From Actinomadura sp. KC06 (lineage in GTDB: Bacteria > Actinomycetota > Actinomycetes > Streptosporangiales > Streptosporangiaceae): 47,612 nt of DNA. The notes under the pieces are model-generated. The model did not search any database, was not told the DNA's origin, and saw only the letters and a list, made by a program, of their open reading frames with translations. The stretch lies in assembly GCF_004348735.1 (NCBI RefSeq), contig NZ_SMKT01000059.1, forward strand, positions 1 through 47,612, in the 5' to 3' direction. The position numbers were made by a program, and so were the translations under genes. This document shows, in pieces, positions 24,799 through 31,749 of this stretch (positions within the stretch are counted from its first letter, which is position 1; the number at the start of each line of letters is the position of its first letter).

Positions 24799-25521
24799 AT
24801 GTACGAGCGCTTCGCCCACGAGTACGCCGTCCATGCCGAGACCAGCGCCTACAACGCCCTCTACGACCGTCCCGCCGTGCTCGGCCTCGCCGGCGACGTC
24901 GCCGGTCTCTCCGTGTTCGACGCGGCCTGCGGCCCCGGCCTTTACGCCCGCGAACTGCTGGACCGCGGCGCCCGCGTCACCGGCTGCGATGTGAGCCCCA
25001 CCCTCGTCGACCTCGCCCGCGCCCGCTGCGGAGGCCGCGCGGACCTGCGCGTCCACGACCTGTCCGAGCCGCTGACCTGGGTCCCGGACGCCTCCGCCGA
25101 TCTGATCGTCTTCGCCCTCGCCCTGCACTACATCGATGACCGGGTGGCGCTTCTCCGTGAATTCCACCGAATAATGGCGCCGTCCGGCGCACTCGTCCTG
25201 TCGACCGAGCATCCGACGACGGGATGGGCGCGCCTGGGCGGCTCCTATTTCACCGAAGAGCCCGTGGAGGAATCGTTGAGCCCCGAGCGGGACTGGCCGA
25301 TCCGGGCCTGGCGTCGCCCGCTGACCGCGATCTGCGCCGAGTTCCGTGAGGCCGGATTTCTCATCGAGAGGCTCCTGGAGCCTCGCCCGGTTCCCGAAAT
25401 GGCCGATCGATTTCCCGAGGACCACGCGAAGCTGGAAGACCTCCCGGCCTTCATCGCCTTCCGCCTCATCCCGGCTTCGCCGTCGCGTACCCGGCGGGGG
25501 AGACGCCCACCGCCGCCGTGA
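24799..25521 (+). CDS. Class I SAM-dependent methyltransferase (small molecule)
   Basis: A 240-residue methyltransferase starting MYERFAHEYAVHAETSAYN. SAM motif I is VFDAACGPGLYARELL, acidic motif II VTGCDVSPTLVDLAR, and motif IV DLIVFALALHYIDD; the post-IV segment HRIMAPSGALVLSTEHP is typical of the UbiE/Methyltransf_11 group. No substrate is suggested by its neighbours. The last 15 or so residues (SPSRTRRGRRPPPP) are Arg/Pro-rich and read antisense through an AraC-regulator remnant, so the original stop may have been lost or shifted there. Confidence 0.88.
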   Translation: MYERFAHEYAVHAETSAYNALYDRPAVLGLAGDVAGLSVFDAACGPGLYARELLDRGARVTGCDVSPTLVDLARARCGGRADLRVHDLSEPLTWVPDASADLIVFALALHYIDDRVALLREFHRIMAPSGALVLSTEHPTTGWARLGGSYFTEEPVEESLSPERDWPIRAWRRPLTAICAEFREAGFLIERLLEPRPVPEMADRFPEDHAKLEDLPAFIAFRLIPASPSRTRRGRRPPPP

Positions 25522-25565
25522 AGTCGCGGGTGAGGTGCGACTGGCTGCCTCGGGCCGCGATCCTG
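25466..25565 (-). pseudogene. Remnant of an AraC-family regulator (C-terminus)
   Basis: The reverse strand encodes ARIAARGSQSHLTRDF then TAAVGVSPAGYATAKPG and a stop. This is the second helix-turn-helix and end of an AraC/XylS regulator. Relatives read IAARxGYxDQSHL; here about four residues are missing between AAR and QSHL, and nothing of the rest of the protein is present. It sits directly downstream of the M23 peptidase stop and overlaps the methyltransferase C-terminus on the other strand. It is a decayed fragment, too short to function. Confidence 0.65.
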
Positions 25566-25572
25566 GCCGGCG

Positions 25573-26415
25573 CTAGGCCGAGGCCGGTTCGTCTGTTACG
25601 GGGATGAACGGTGCGCGTCCGCCTGGCACGCCGGTTTGGAGTTCGCCGTCGCTTTCGTAGCGGAAGGCGAACGGCAGGCCGGCGGCGGCCAGGGGGCGCG
25701 GGCGGTCCATGAGGTGGAAGTGCAGGTGCGGCTCGGACGAGTTGCCGGAGTTGCCGACCTCGCCGAGCACGTCTCCGGCCTGCACGCGGTCGCCTTTCCG
25801 GACCCGCACCGATCCGTGCCGCAGATGCGCGAACACCGCGTACACGCCGTCGCCGAGGTCCAGCACGACGGAGTTGCCGACGATGAACCGTCCCGCCGAC
25901 AGGGTCAGCAGGGACAGAACCTGGCGGAACAGCATCCCCTCGACCAGCAGGTAGATGAACGCGGGCCAGGAGTTGCGGCTCCAGTGGTCGCGCTGCCTGC
26001 CGCTCGCCTGGACGACGACGCCGCCGGCGGGGGCGATGACCTCCCGTCCGAACGAGGGGAAGGTCTCCGGGCGTGACGCGAGCGGCCATCGCCGCAGGGG
26101 TCGCCATTCCCGTTCCGGATCGGGGGCGTGGACGAGGTCGATCGCGTACGTCTGGCCCAGCTCGTGCGTCCCGTGGCTGGGGACCTTGTCGGCGGGGCTG
26201 TTGACCGGCACCCACCGTCCGTCCACCGGGCACCGCAGGACGACGGGTTCCCGCCCCTGCACGCCGCCGGGCACGAACACCAGCACGACCCCGCCGAGGA
26301 TCAGGACGAACCCCGCCACCGTCAGCAGGCCCACGCCGTGCAGCGGCGCGGTCAACGCCAGCGCCAGTCCGAGGAGGACGAAAAGCGTCCTGAAGCGTGC
26401 CAATGTCCTGTGCAT
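25573..26415 (-). CDS. M23 family metallopeptidase, membrane-anchored
   Basis: A 280-residue protein with two N-terminal hydrophobic segments (about residues 10-29 and 31-48), then an extracytoplasmic M23 (LytM-like) domain. Zinc-site segments are SHGTHELGQTYAIDL and, at the end, SSEPHLHFHLMD (HxH). The middle has EVIAPAGGVVVQ, GNSVVLDLGDGVYAVFAHL and VRKGDRVQAGDVLGEVGNSG, the typical beta-sheet core. An insert at about residues 140-170 (SWPAFIYLLVEGMLFRQVL) interrupts the core. M23 enzymes cut peptidoglycan cross-bridges, but relatives of this form are uncharacterised. Confidence 0.88.
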   Translation of the reverse strand: MHRTLARFRTLFVLLGLALALTAPLHGVGLLTVAGFVLILGGVVLVFVPGGVQGREPVVLRCPVDGRWVPVNSPADKVPSHGTHELGQTYAIDLVHAPDPEREWRPLRRWPLASRPETFPSFGREVIAPAGGVVVQASGRQRDHWSRNSWPAFIYLLVEGMLFRQVLSLLTLSAGRFIVGNSVVLDLGDGVYAVFAHLRHGSVRVRKGDRVQAGDVLGEVGNSGNSSEPHLHFHLMDRPRPLAAAGLPFAFRYESDGELQTGVPGGRAPFIPVTDEPASA

Positions 26416-26466
26416 TTTCCGCCTCCGATGGGAGCCGCTCAGCGGCGGTGATCGCTGGCGCAGATA

Positions 26467-26482
26467 CTACGTAACTACGTAA
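26467..26482. promoter_or_regulatory. Tandem CTACGTAA repeats, probable operator
   Basis: CTACGTAA occurs twice head to tail, each containing the palindrome TACGTA, in the 131-bp gap between the divergent M23 and DinB genes. The position suits a promoter or repressor site; the regulator is unknown. Confidence 0.5.
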
Positions 26483-26546
26483 TTTCTCCCAAGAGGGTTG
26501 GAAAACCGTTCGTCGGGCCGGGGCAGGGCGGGCTAGCGTCCGGCGC

Positions 26547-27056
26547 ATGATCGAAGAGCCGTCGGACACGTTGACCGACTCCCGCGAACTGCTGCTCGGC
26601 TATATCGACTACTACCGCGCCGCCCTGCTGCGGAAGCTGGACGGCCTACCGGAGGACGATCTGCGCGCCAGCAGGGTCCCGTCCGGGTGGTCGCCGCTCG
26701 GGATGCTCAAGCACCTGGCGTACGTGGAACGGCGCTGGTTCCGCTGGGGCTTCGCCGCCGAGCAGGTGGACGACGTCAGGGGCGACCGTGACCCGGACAC
26801 GGGTGTCTGGCACGTCCGTCCCGACGAGTCGGCGGAGGAGATCAGGAACCTCTTCCTGGACGAGTGCGCACGCACCCGCGAGATCGTCGCCTCGGCCGAT
26901 CTGCAGGACGTGGCGCGCAGCGGCGGCGGCTTCGAGCCGTCCGAGCACCATCCGGCGCTGAACTGGATCCTGTTCCACGTTCTGCAGGAGTATGCGCGTC
27001 ACCTTGGGCAGCTCGACGTCGTCCGGGAACTCATCGACGGCGCCACCGGCGAATGA
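26547..27056 (+). CDS. DinB/DUF664 family protein
   Basis: A 169-residue four-helix bundle protein of the DinB superfamily, DUF664 branch. Probable metal-binding His are in LGMLKHLAYVERRWFRWGF and in LFHVLQEYARHLGQLDVVRE, and PSGWSPLGML is the family's conserved loop. In actinobacteria this superfamily includes mycothiol-dependent transferases and maleylpyruvate isomerase, so thiol transfer is a reasonable guess. The start is ATG 26547 without a strong ribosome binding site. The gene is divergent from the M23 peptidase and converges on the GNAT gene. Confidence 0.87.
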   Translation: MIEEPSDTLTDSRELLLGYIDYYRAALLRKLDGLPEDDLRASRVPSGWSPLGMLKHLAYVERRWFRWGFAAEQVDDVRGDRDPDTGVWHVRPDESAEEIRNLFLDECARTREIVASADLQDVARSGGGFEPSEHHPALNWILFHVLQEYARHLGQLDVVRELIDGATGE

Positions 27057-27063
27057 CCTGGCG

Positions 27064-27597
27064 TCAGCGGAGTTTCTTGACGAGGAGCTCGAACTCCAGG
27101 TTGTCGCGTTTGGGCAGGCCGAAGCGCTCGTCGCCGTACGGGAACGGTGACAGCTCGCCCGTCCGGACGTAGCCGCGGCGGACGTACCAGGCGATCAGCT
27201 CCTCGCGGGCGCTGATCACCGTCATGTGCATCTCCGCCGCGTCCCACTCGTCGCGGGCCAGCCGCTCGGCCTCGGCGAGGACCTGCTTTCCGAGCCCGGT
27301 GCCCTGCATGTCCGGGCGCACGGCGAACGTGCCGAAGTAGGCGTGGCCGTCGCGGTTCTCCAGCTGGCAGCACGCGGCCAGGACACCGCCGTCCGTCTCG
27401 GCGATGAGCATGCGGCCGGACGTGTCGTTCACCACCGCCGCGACCATGTCGGCGTCCGTGCGCTGGCCGCCGAGGAGGTCGGCCTCGGTCGTCCAGCCGG
27501 CGCGGCTCGCGTCGCCGCGGTAGGCGGACTGGATGAGGGCGACGAGGCCGGGGATGTCGGCGGGCGTGGCGGTGCGGAAGCTGGGGCTGACAGGCAT
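27064..27597 (-). CDS. GNAT family N-acetyltransferase
   Basis: A 177-residue acetyltransferase. The acetyl-CoA loop is VRPDMQGTGLGKQVL, preceded by the YFGTFAV strand and followed by AEMHMTVISAREELIAWYVRRGYVRTGE, the canonical GNAT C-terminal half. ATG 27597 (a GTG just upstream is in frame). The substrate is unknown. It is divergent from the Rrf2 regulator gene and may share its control region. Confidence 0.9.
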   Translation of the reverse strand: MPVSPSFRTATPADIPGLVALIQSAYRGDASRAGWTTEADLLGGQRTDADMVAAVVNDTSGRMLIAETDGGVLAACCQLENRDGHAYFGTFAVRPDMQGTGLGKQVLAEAERLARDEWDAAEMHMTVISAREELIAWYVRRGYVRTGELSPFPYGDERFGLPKRDNLEFELLVKKLR

Positions 27598-27625
27598 CAC
27601 AAGCCAGACTCTAATGCCCGTTGTG

Positions 27626-27654
27626 TTGCGATTCGGATCCTGGACGTTTAATAT
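27626..27654 (+). promoter_or_regulatory. Promoter of the RsrR-type gene (leaderless)
   Basis: TTGCGA at 27626-27631 and TAATAT at 27649-27654 are separated by exactly 17 bp, a good sigma-70 type promoter. The ATG at 27662 lies 8 nt after the -10 box and no Shine-Dalgarno sequence exists, so the mRNA is probably leaderless. Confidence 0.72.
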
Positions 27655-27661
27655 CCAGATT
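27637..27661. promoter_or_regulatory. Predicted RsrR operator, 11-3-11 inverted repeat (autoregulatory)
   Basis: Half-sites ATCCTGGACGT and (reverse complement) AATCTGGATAT are separated by 3 nt; the core CTGGA-N9-TCCAG is perfect. It covers the -10 box and transcription start of the regulator gene, as expected for negative autoregulation. A related site lies at 28188-28212. Confidence 0.68.
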
Positions 27662-28147
27662 ATGCGGATGAGCGAGGGAGTCGAGTGGGCGCTTCACAGC
27701 TGCGTCAACCTGACCTGGCTGGAGTTGGGCGAGGCCGTGACGGCGGCCCGGCTGGCGGAGTTCTACCGGCTGCCGGCGGCTTACCTGAACAAGCAGTTGC
27801 AGGCGCTGGCACGGGCGGGCATCCTCACGTCCACGCCCGGCCCGCGGGGCGGCTTCCGGCTCGCGCGCGCCCCCGAGGACATCACGCTGCTGGACGTGGT
27901 GACCGCGATCGAGGGGCCGGAGGACGCGTTCCGCTGCGAGGGGATCCTCCGGCAGGGGCCCGGCGGCCGCGAGGACGTCGACTACCGGAGCGTGTGCGTC
28001 GTCTCGCAGTCCATGCGGCGGGCGGAGCTCGCCTGGCGCAGGGAGCTGGCCGCGCAGACCGTCGCCGACATCAGGGCGACGGTGGAGGAACGCCATCCGG
28101 GCACGCCCGGCGCCACCCGCAACCGGTTCGCGAACCTGCGAGCCTGA
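27662..28147 (+). CDS. rsrR: Rrf2-family redox regulator, RsrR-like ([2Fe-2S])
   Basis: A 161-residue Rrf2 protein. The winged helix-turn-helix covers about residues 25-70 (AARLAEFYRLPAAYLNKQLQAL, TPGPRGGFRLAR). It lacks the three clustered cysteines of IscR/NsrR. Instead it has Glu8 and His12 in VEWALHS, Cys92 in FRCEG and Cys112 in SVCVV. Streptomyces RsrR binds a [2Fe-2S] cluster with Glu8, His12, Cys90 and Cys110, and the 20-residue Cys spacing is the same. RsrR senses redox state by one-electron cycling of the cluster. I therefore call this an RsrR orthologue or close relative. Its predicted targets are itself and the AhpD-like/RidA pair 74 bp downstream. Confidence 0.85.
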   Translation: MRMSEGVEWALHSCVNLTWLELGEAVTAARLAEFYRLPAAYLNKQLQALARAGILTSTPGPRGGFRLARAPEDITLLDVVTAIEGPEDAFRCEGILRQGPGGREDVDYRSVCVVSQSMRRAELAWRRELAAQTVADIRATVEERHPGTPGATRNRFANLRA

Positions 28148-28187
28148 TCCCGCCGCCCTGAGCCGCTCGCGGTTCTTTCGTCGACTC

Positions 28188-28212
28188 ATTCTGGATACTC
28201 AATGTCTAGGTT
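28188..28212. promoter_or_regulatory. Predicted second RsrR operator before the AhpD-like gene
   Basis: Half-sites ATTCTGGATAC and (reverse complement) AACCTAGACAT are separated by 3 nt, in the same 11-3-11 format as the site at 27637-27661; the core is CTGGA-N9-TCTAG. Combined consensus of the four halves is A(A/T)(C/T)CT(G/A)GA(C/T)(A/G)(T/C). It ends 9 nt before the ATG of the AhpD-like gene. Confidence 0.6.
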
Positions 28213-28221
28213 TGGAGCATC

Positions 28222-28671
28222 ATGCAGGCACGGATGAGCGTCGTGAAGTCCGCCCCCGCGGGCTACAAGGCCATGGTGGCGCTGGAGTCGTACATCAACG
28301 GCAGCGGCGTCCCGCACAGCACCCTGGAGCTGGTCAGGCTGCGGGTCAGCCAGATCAACGGCTGCGCGTTCTGCGTGAACATGCACGCCCGCGACGCCAA
28401 GAAGGCAGGCGAGACCGACGAGCGGCTCTGGTCGGTGGCGGCCTGGCGCGAGGCGCCGTTCTACACCGACGAGGAGCGGGCGGCGCTGGCGCTCGCCGAG
28501 GCGGCGACGCGGATCGGCGACGACCCCGCCGGGGTCCCGGACGAGGTCTGGGACGCGGCCGCCGACCACTACGACGAGGAGTCCCTCGCGTGCCTGGTCA
28601 TGACGATCGCCGCGATCAACGCCTGGAACCGGATCAACGTCATCGTCCGCAACCCCGCCGCCTCCCGCTGA
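28222..28671 (+). CDS. Carboxymuconolactone decarboxylase/AhpD-like protein
   Basis: A 149-residue protein of the CMD family. The redox motif is GCAFCVNMHARDAKKAGET, a CxxC followed by His as in alkylhydroperoxidase AhpD, and the remaining helices (ERAALALAEAATRI, LVMTIAAINAWNRINV) fit the family. It likely acts as a thiol peroxidase on organic hydroperoxides rather than as a decarboxylase. A short GGAG lies 4 nt before the ATG. With the RsrR-type operator upstream and ridA 11 nt downstream, it looks like a redox-stress operon. Confidence 0.92.
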   Translation: MQARMSVVKSAPAGYKAMVALESYINGSGVPHSTLELVRLRVSQINGCAFCVNMHARDAKKAGETDERLWSVAAWREAPFYTDEERAALALAEAATRIGDDPAGVPDEVWDAAADHYDEESLACLVMTIAAINAWNRINVIVRNPAASR

Positions 28672-28682
28672 AAGGAACCCTC

Positions 28683-29078
28683 ATGCCGCACACCATCAGC
28701 AACCCGCCCGGCCTGTACGACCCGGTCGGCTCCGGCTACAGCCATGTGGCCGAGACGTCCGGCGACCTGGTCTTCATCGCGGGACAAGGCGCCAACGACA
28801 TCACCGGCCGGATCGCCTCGGCCGACTTCGCCGGCCAGGTACGGAAATCCCTCGACAATCTGCGCATCGCCCTCGCGTCGGTGGGCCTGGGCTTCGAGCA
28901 CGTCGTGCAGCTGCGCACGTACATCGTCGGGTACGACGGTGACAAGCTCGCGGTCCTCACGGAGCAGATCCGCGGGATCTGGGGCGAGCGGCCTCCGACG
29001 CAGACGCTCACCGGTGTCGCCGCGCTCGCGCCTCCCGACATGCTGGTCGAGATCGACGCGATCGCCGTCCGGCCCTGA
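28683..29078 (+). CDS. RidA family protein
   Basis: A 131-residue Rid (YjgF/YER057c/UK114) protein: SHVAETSGDLVFIAGQGAND, FAGQVRKSLDNLRIALASVG, VVQLRTYIVGYD with the conserved Arg, and a C-terminal PPDMLVEIDAIAV. RidA members hydrolyse reactive enamine/imine intermediates to keto acids, and some act as chaperones under oxidative chlorination. AAAGGA precedes the ATG, and the gene is in one operon with the AhpD-like gene. Confidence 0.92.
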   Translation: MPHTISNPPGLYDPVGSGYSHVAETSGDLVFIAGQGANDITGRIASADFAGQVRKSLDNLRIALASVGLGFEHVVQLRTYIVGYDGDKLAVLTEQIRGIWGERPPTQTLTGVAALAPPDMLVEIDAIAVRP

Positions 29079-29105
29079 CCTTCCCGGCTCCCAGGCGGCG
29101 GCCCC

Positions 29106-29636
29106 TCAGCAGGGGCCGTCGTCGACGGACGTGGTGACCGAGTGGCTCCACGGCTCGTCCCCGCCGAGGGTCAGGTCGTTCTCGACCGAGACGGTGAGGC
29201 AGACGGGGTTGTCGCCCTTGCGGTTCGTCAGCTCGTACCTGTCGTCGCCCGCGGAGCGGATCTTCACGTTGCCGCCGCCCTCCTCGTTCACGGCGTCGTA
29301 GACGTCGGACGTCGCGCTGAACGACGAGCCGATCCCCGACGTCGAGTCCTTGTCCAGCTTGGACGCCGCCGCCTGCGCCACCGAGTGCACCTGCGAGGTG
29401 GAGTAGACCGTCGAGTCGTCGGCGGCCTTGAGGATGCCCGCGCCGACGAGCAGGACGGCGGCGCCGATGAAGAAGCTGGCGCGGCGCACGCCGAGCGCGG
29501 CGTCGGACGGCTCGTTCGCCCCCGGGTTCCGGTACTGCCAGGCGTCGGCCTTCCAATAGAGCTTCCGCTGGTCCACGCAGCCGAGAACGAACATCACGAC
29601 CGCCATGAGCAGCATGAAAACGATCAGAACGGTCAT
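29106..29636 (-). CDS. Small membrane protein of unknown function
   Basis: A 176-residue protein with GGGAGG 6 nt upstream of its ATG. Helix 1 is at residues 2-20 (TVLIVFMLLMAVVMFVLGC). A conserved-looking cytosolic loop (QRKLYWKADAWQYRNPGANEPSDAALGVRR) of about 30 residues follows, then helix 2 (ASFFIGAAVLLVGAGILKA), then an external domain of about 100 residues with two Cys. The pattern with WQYRNP resembles DUF6199-type actinobacterial membrane proteins. It is convergent with ridA. Confidence 0.75.
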   Translation of the reverse strand: MTVLIVFMLLMAVVMFVLGCVDQRKLYWKADAWQYRNPGANEPSDAALGVRRASFFIGAAVLLVGAGILKAADDSTVYSTSQVHSVAQAAASKLDKDSTSGIGSSFSATSDVYDAVNEEGGGNVKIRSAGDDRYELTNRKGDNPVCLTVSVENDLTLGGDEPWSHSVTTSVDDGPC

Positions 29637-29716
29637 GCACGTCCTCCCCTAGGGTCCCCCAAGGTCGGACGCGGTCGGACGCCGTGTGGTTCGTCAAGGC
29701 TCTCCGGGCGGTCGCG

Positions 29717-30883
29717 TCAGCGGGCGGGGAGGATGCGGCCGGTGACCTCGCCGAAGCCGATGCGGGTGCCGGACGGGCCCGGGGCGTTGGCGGTGATGAC
29801 GACCTCGTCCCCGTCCTCCAGGAAGGTGCGGGGTTCGCCGTTGACCTCGATCGGTTCCTTGCCGCCCCAGGTGAGTTCGATGAACGCGCCGCGCTGGTCC
29901 CGGTCCGGGCCGGAGACCGTCCCGGACGCGAACAGGTCGCCGGTGCGGGACGACGCGCCGTTCACCGTCATGTGCGCGAGCATCTGCGCAGGCGACCAGT
30001 ACATCTCCCGGTAGGGCGGACGGGACACGACCTGCCCGTTCCAGGAAACGGTCAGATCGAGGTCCAGCCCCCAGGGATTCTTCTCCCGCAGGTACGGGAG
30101 AGGCTCCGGGTCTTGCGGCGGGGTGGCGACGCGGGCGGCTTCCAGGGCGAGGAGCGGGACGACCCAAGGCGAGATGGACGTCGCGAAACTCTTCCCTAGG
30201 AACGGGCCCAGCGGCACGTACTCCCATGCCTGGATGTCGCGTGCCGACCAGTCGTTGACGAGGACGACGCCGAAGACGTGCTTGTCGAAATCGTCCGGGG
30301 AGACTTGGGCGCCGATGGGGGAGCCCGTGCCGACGACGAAGCCGACCTCTGCCTCGATGTCCAGGCGGCGGCTCGCCCCGTAGGTCGGGGTTGTGTCGGC
30401 GGGGGCCTTGCGCTGGCCGCTGGGCCGGACGATGTCCGTCCCGGACGGAACGACCGTCCCGGCGCGGCCGTGGTAGCCGACCGGGAGGTGCTTCCAGTTC
30501 GGCATGAGCGGCTCGGAGTCGGGCCGGAAGAGGCGCCCGAGGTTGGACGCGTGGTGCTCGGACGCGTAGAAGTCGACGTAGTCGGCGACCTCGAACGGCA
30601 TGTGCATCGTCACCGCGTCGACCGGGTGGACGGCCGCGGTGTCGATGTCGTCCGAGACCAGGTCGATGATCCGCCGGCGGACCTCCACCCAGCGCGCATG
30701 GCCCTGCGCCATGAACGGGTTCAGGGACGGCGCGGCGAACACGTCGTCGACGAGCGTGAGGTCGACGAGGTGATCCGCCACGCGGACGCCCACACGCGGG
30801 GCTTCTCCCGGAGTCGAGAACACGCCGTACGGGAGGTTGGCGAGCCCGAAGAGTGAGTCTTCCGGTATCGCGATTCGGGTCAT
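29717..30883 (-). CDS. fahA: Fumarylacetoacetase
   Basis: Hydrolyses fumarylacetoacetate to fumarate and acetoacetate, the last step of tyrosine/homogentisate breakdown. The product is 388 aa from ATG 30883 with GGAG upstream. An N-terminal SH3-like domain (IPEDSLFGLANLPYGVF) precedes the FAH fold. Metal and catalytic parts are VDFYASEHHASNLGRLFRP (catalytic His region), RRLDIEAEVGFVVG (ExE), VLVNDWSARDIQAWEYVPLGPFLGKSF (Asp and Lys), and FASGTVSGPDRDQRGAFIELTW. The start overlaps the upstream unknown gene by 4 nt (ATGA). Confidence 0.95.
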   Translation of the reverse strand: MTRIAIPEDSLFGLANLPYGVFSTPGEAPRVGVRVADHLVDLTLVDDVFAAPSLNPFMAQGHARWVEVRRRIIDLVSDDIDTAAVHPVDAVTMHMPFEVADYVDFYASEHHASNLGRLFRPDSEPLMPNWKHLPVGYHGRAGTVVPSGTDIVRPSGQRKAPADTTPTYGASRRLDIEAEVGFVVGTGSPIGAQVSPDDFDKHVFGVVLVNDWSARDIQAWEYVPLGPFLGKSFATSISPWVVPLLALEAARVATPPQDPEPLPYLREKNPWGLDLDLTVSWNGQVVSRPPYREMYWSPAQMLAHMTVNGASSRTGDLFASGTVSGPDRDQRGAFIELTWGGKEPIEVNGEPRTFLEDGDEVVITANAPGPSGTRIGFGEVTGRILPAR

Positions 30884-31749
30884 CGGGTCGTCTCCTGAAG
30901 GACGGGCGCGAGCAGCCCCAGGGCCGTGAGTTCGGTCAGCGGGTCGGTGATGCTGCACGTCCCGAACGACAGGAAGCGGGAGCGGGCGGCGGCCGCCCGC
31001 TCCTCGCCGAGGCCCGCCACCCGGGACGCGATGGACGCCGCGTCCCGGTCGGCCAGGACGGAGGCCAGCCCGTCCACCGGACGGCCCTGCGCGGCGGCGT
31101 CGGTCGCGAGCAGCAGGTTGAGGAATCCGTGCTGGTGGAAGCCGGTCTCCGGGTCGGTGTTGCGGACCGGATGGTGCAGCCCGGCGGTCGCCTTGAACGG
31201 GACTCCGGCGTCCACCACGGCCTTGATCGCGGCGGCCAGCTCGTCCGGGCTCGGGTACAGGTGCGGCTTCACGCCGCCGGTGCGGAACTTCGCGCGATGC
31301 CCGAGTTCGGCGACGGCGGCGATGATCGACGGGCGGCGCTCGTCCCGCGGGACCTCGACGTACACGGGCACGTCGACGGTGCCGAGCACGCGGAAGAACT
31401 CGTCCGCCTCCATCCCCGCCGGGACGGCGACCTCGATCCCGCGCAGGTCGACGGGCAGCTCGGCCGCTCTCGCCAGCGCCTTCGCGGCCTCGCACGGCCC
31501 GTTGGGCGCCGTGATCGACAGGTCCAGCGGCGGGACGGCGGCACCGGATCCGGTGTTCGAGTTGTGGAGGAGCGGGTCGAGGTCGTCGAGCGCGCTCGCC
31601 GGGAGGATGAGCGGGCCGACGAGTTCCGCGTACGGGGCGGAGCGGTGGGCGCGGTGGGCCGGGACGGCGGCGTCGAGCGGCGCGAGCCCCGGCGGGAACA
31701 CGGCCGCGTCGTCGCAGAGCCCGGCGGCGAAGGCGGGGACGGCCGTCAC
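30880..31749 (-). CDS. Unassigned protein between hmgA and fahA
   Basis: A 289-residue protein coupled on both sides: its GTG (31749) overlaps the hmgA stop and its own stop overlaps fahA. It looks like a soluble alpha/beta (perhaps barrel) protein with segments AGLCDDAAVFPPGLAPLD, VGPLILPASALDDLDPLL, VPVYVEVPRD, KFRTGGVKPHLYPSPDELAAAI, GVPFKATAGLHHPVR, TGFHQHGFLNLLLA and RSRFLSFGTCSITDPLTEL. The His-rich HHPVRN...FHQHGF region suggests a metal or active site. The pathway needs a maleylacetoacetate isomerase between HmgA and FahA and none is encoded here; GSH-dependent types would not suit an actinobacterium. This gene is a candidate for that role or an accessory one, by position only. Confidence 0.75.
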   Translation of the reverse strand: MTAVPAFAAGLCDDAAVFPPGLAPLDAAVPAHRAHRSAPYAELVGPLILPASALDDLDPLLHNSNTGSGAAVPPLDLSITAPNGPCEAAKALARAAELPVDLRGIEVAVPAGMEADEFFRVLGTVDVPVYVEVPRDERRPSIIAAVAELGHRAKFRTGGVKPHLYPSPDELAAAIKAVVDAGVPFKATAGLHHPVRNTDPETGFHQHGFLNLLLATDAAAQGRPVDGLASVLADRDAASIASRVAGLGEERAAAARSRFLSFGTCSITDPLTELTALGLLAPVLQETTR

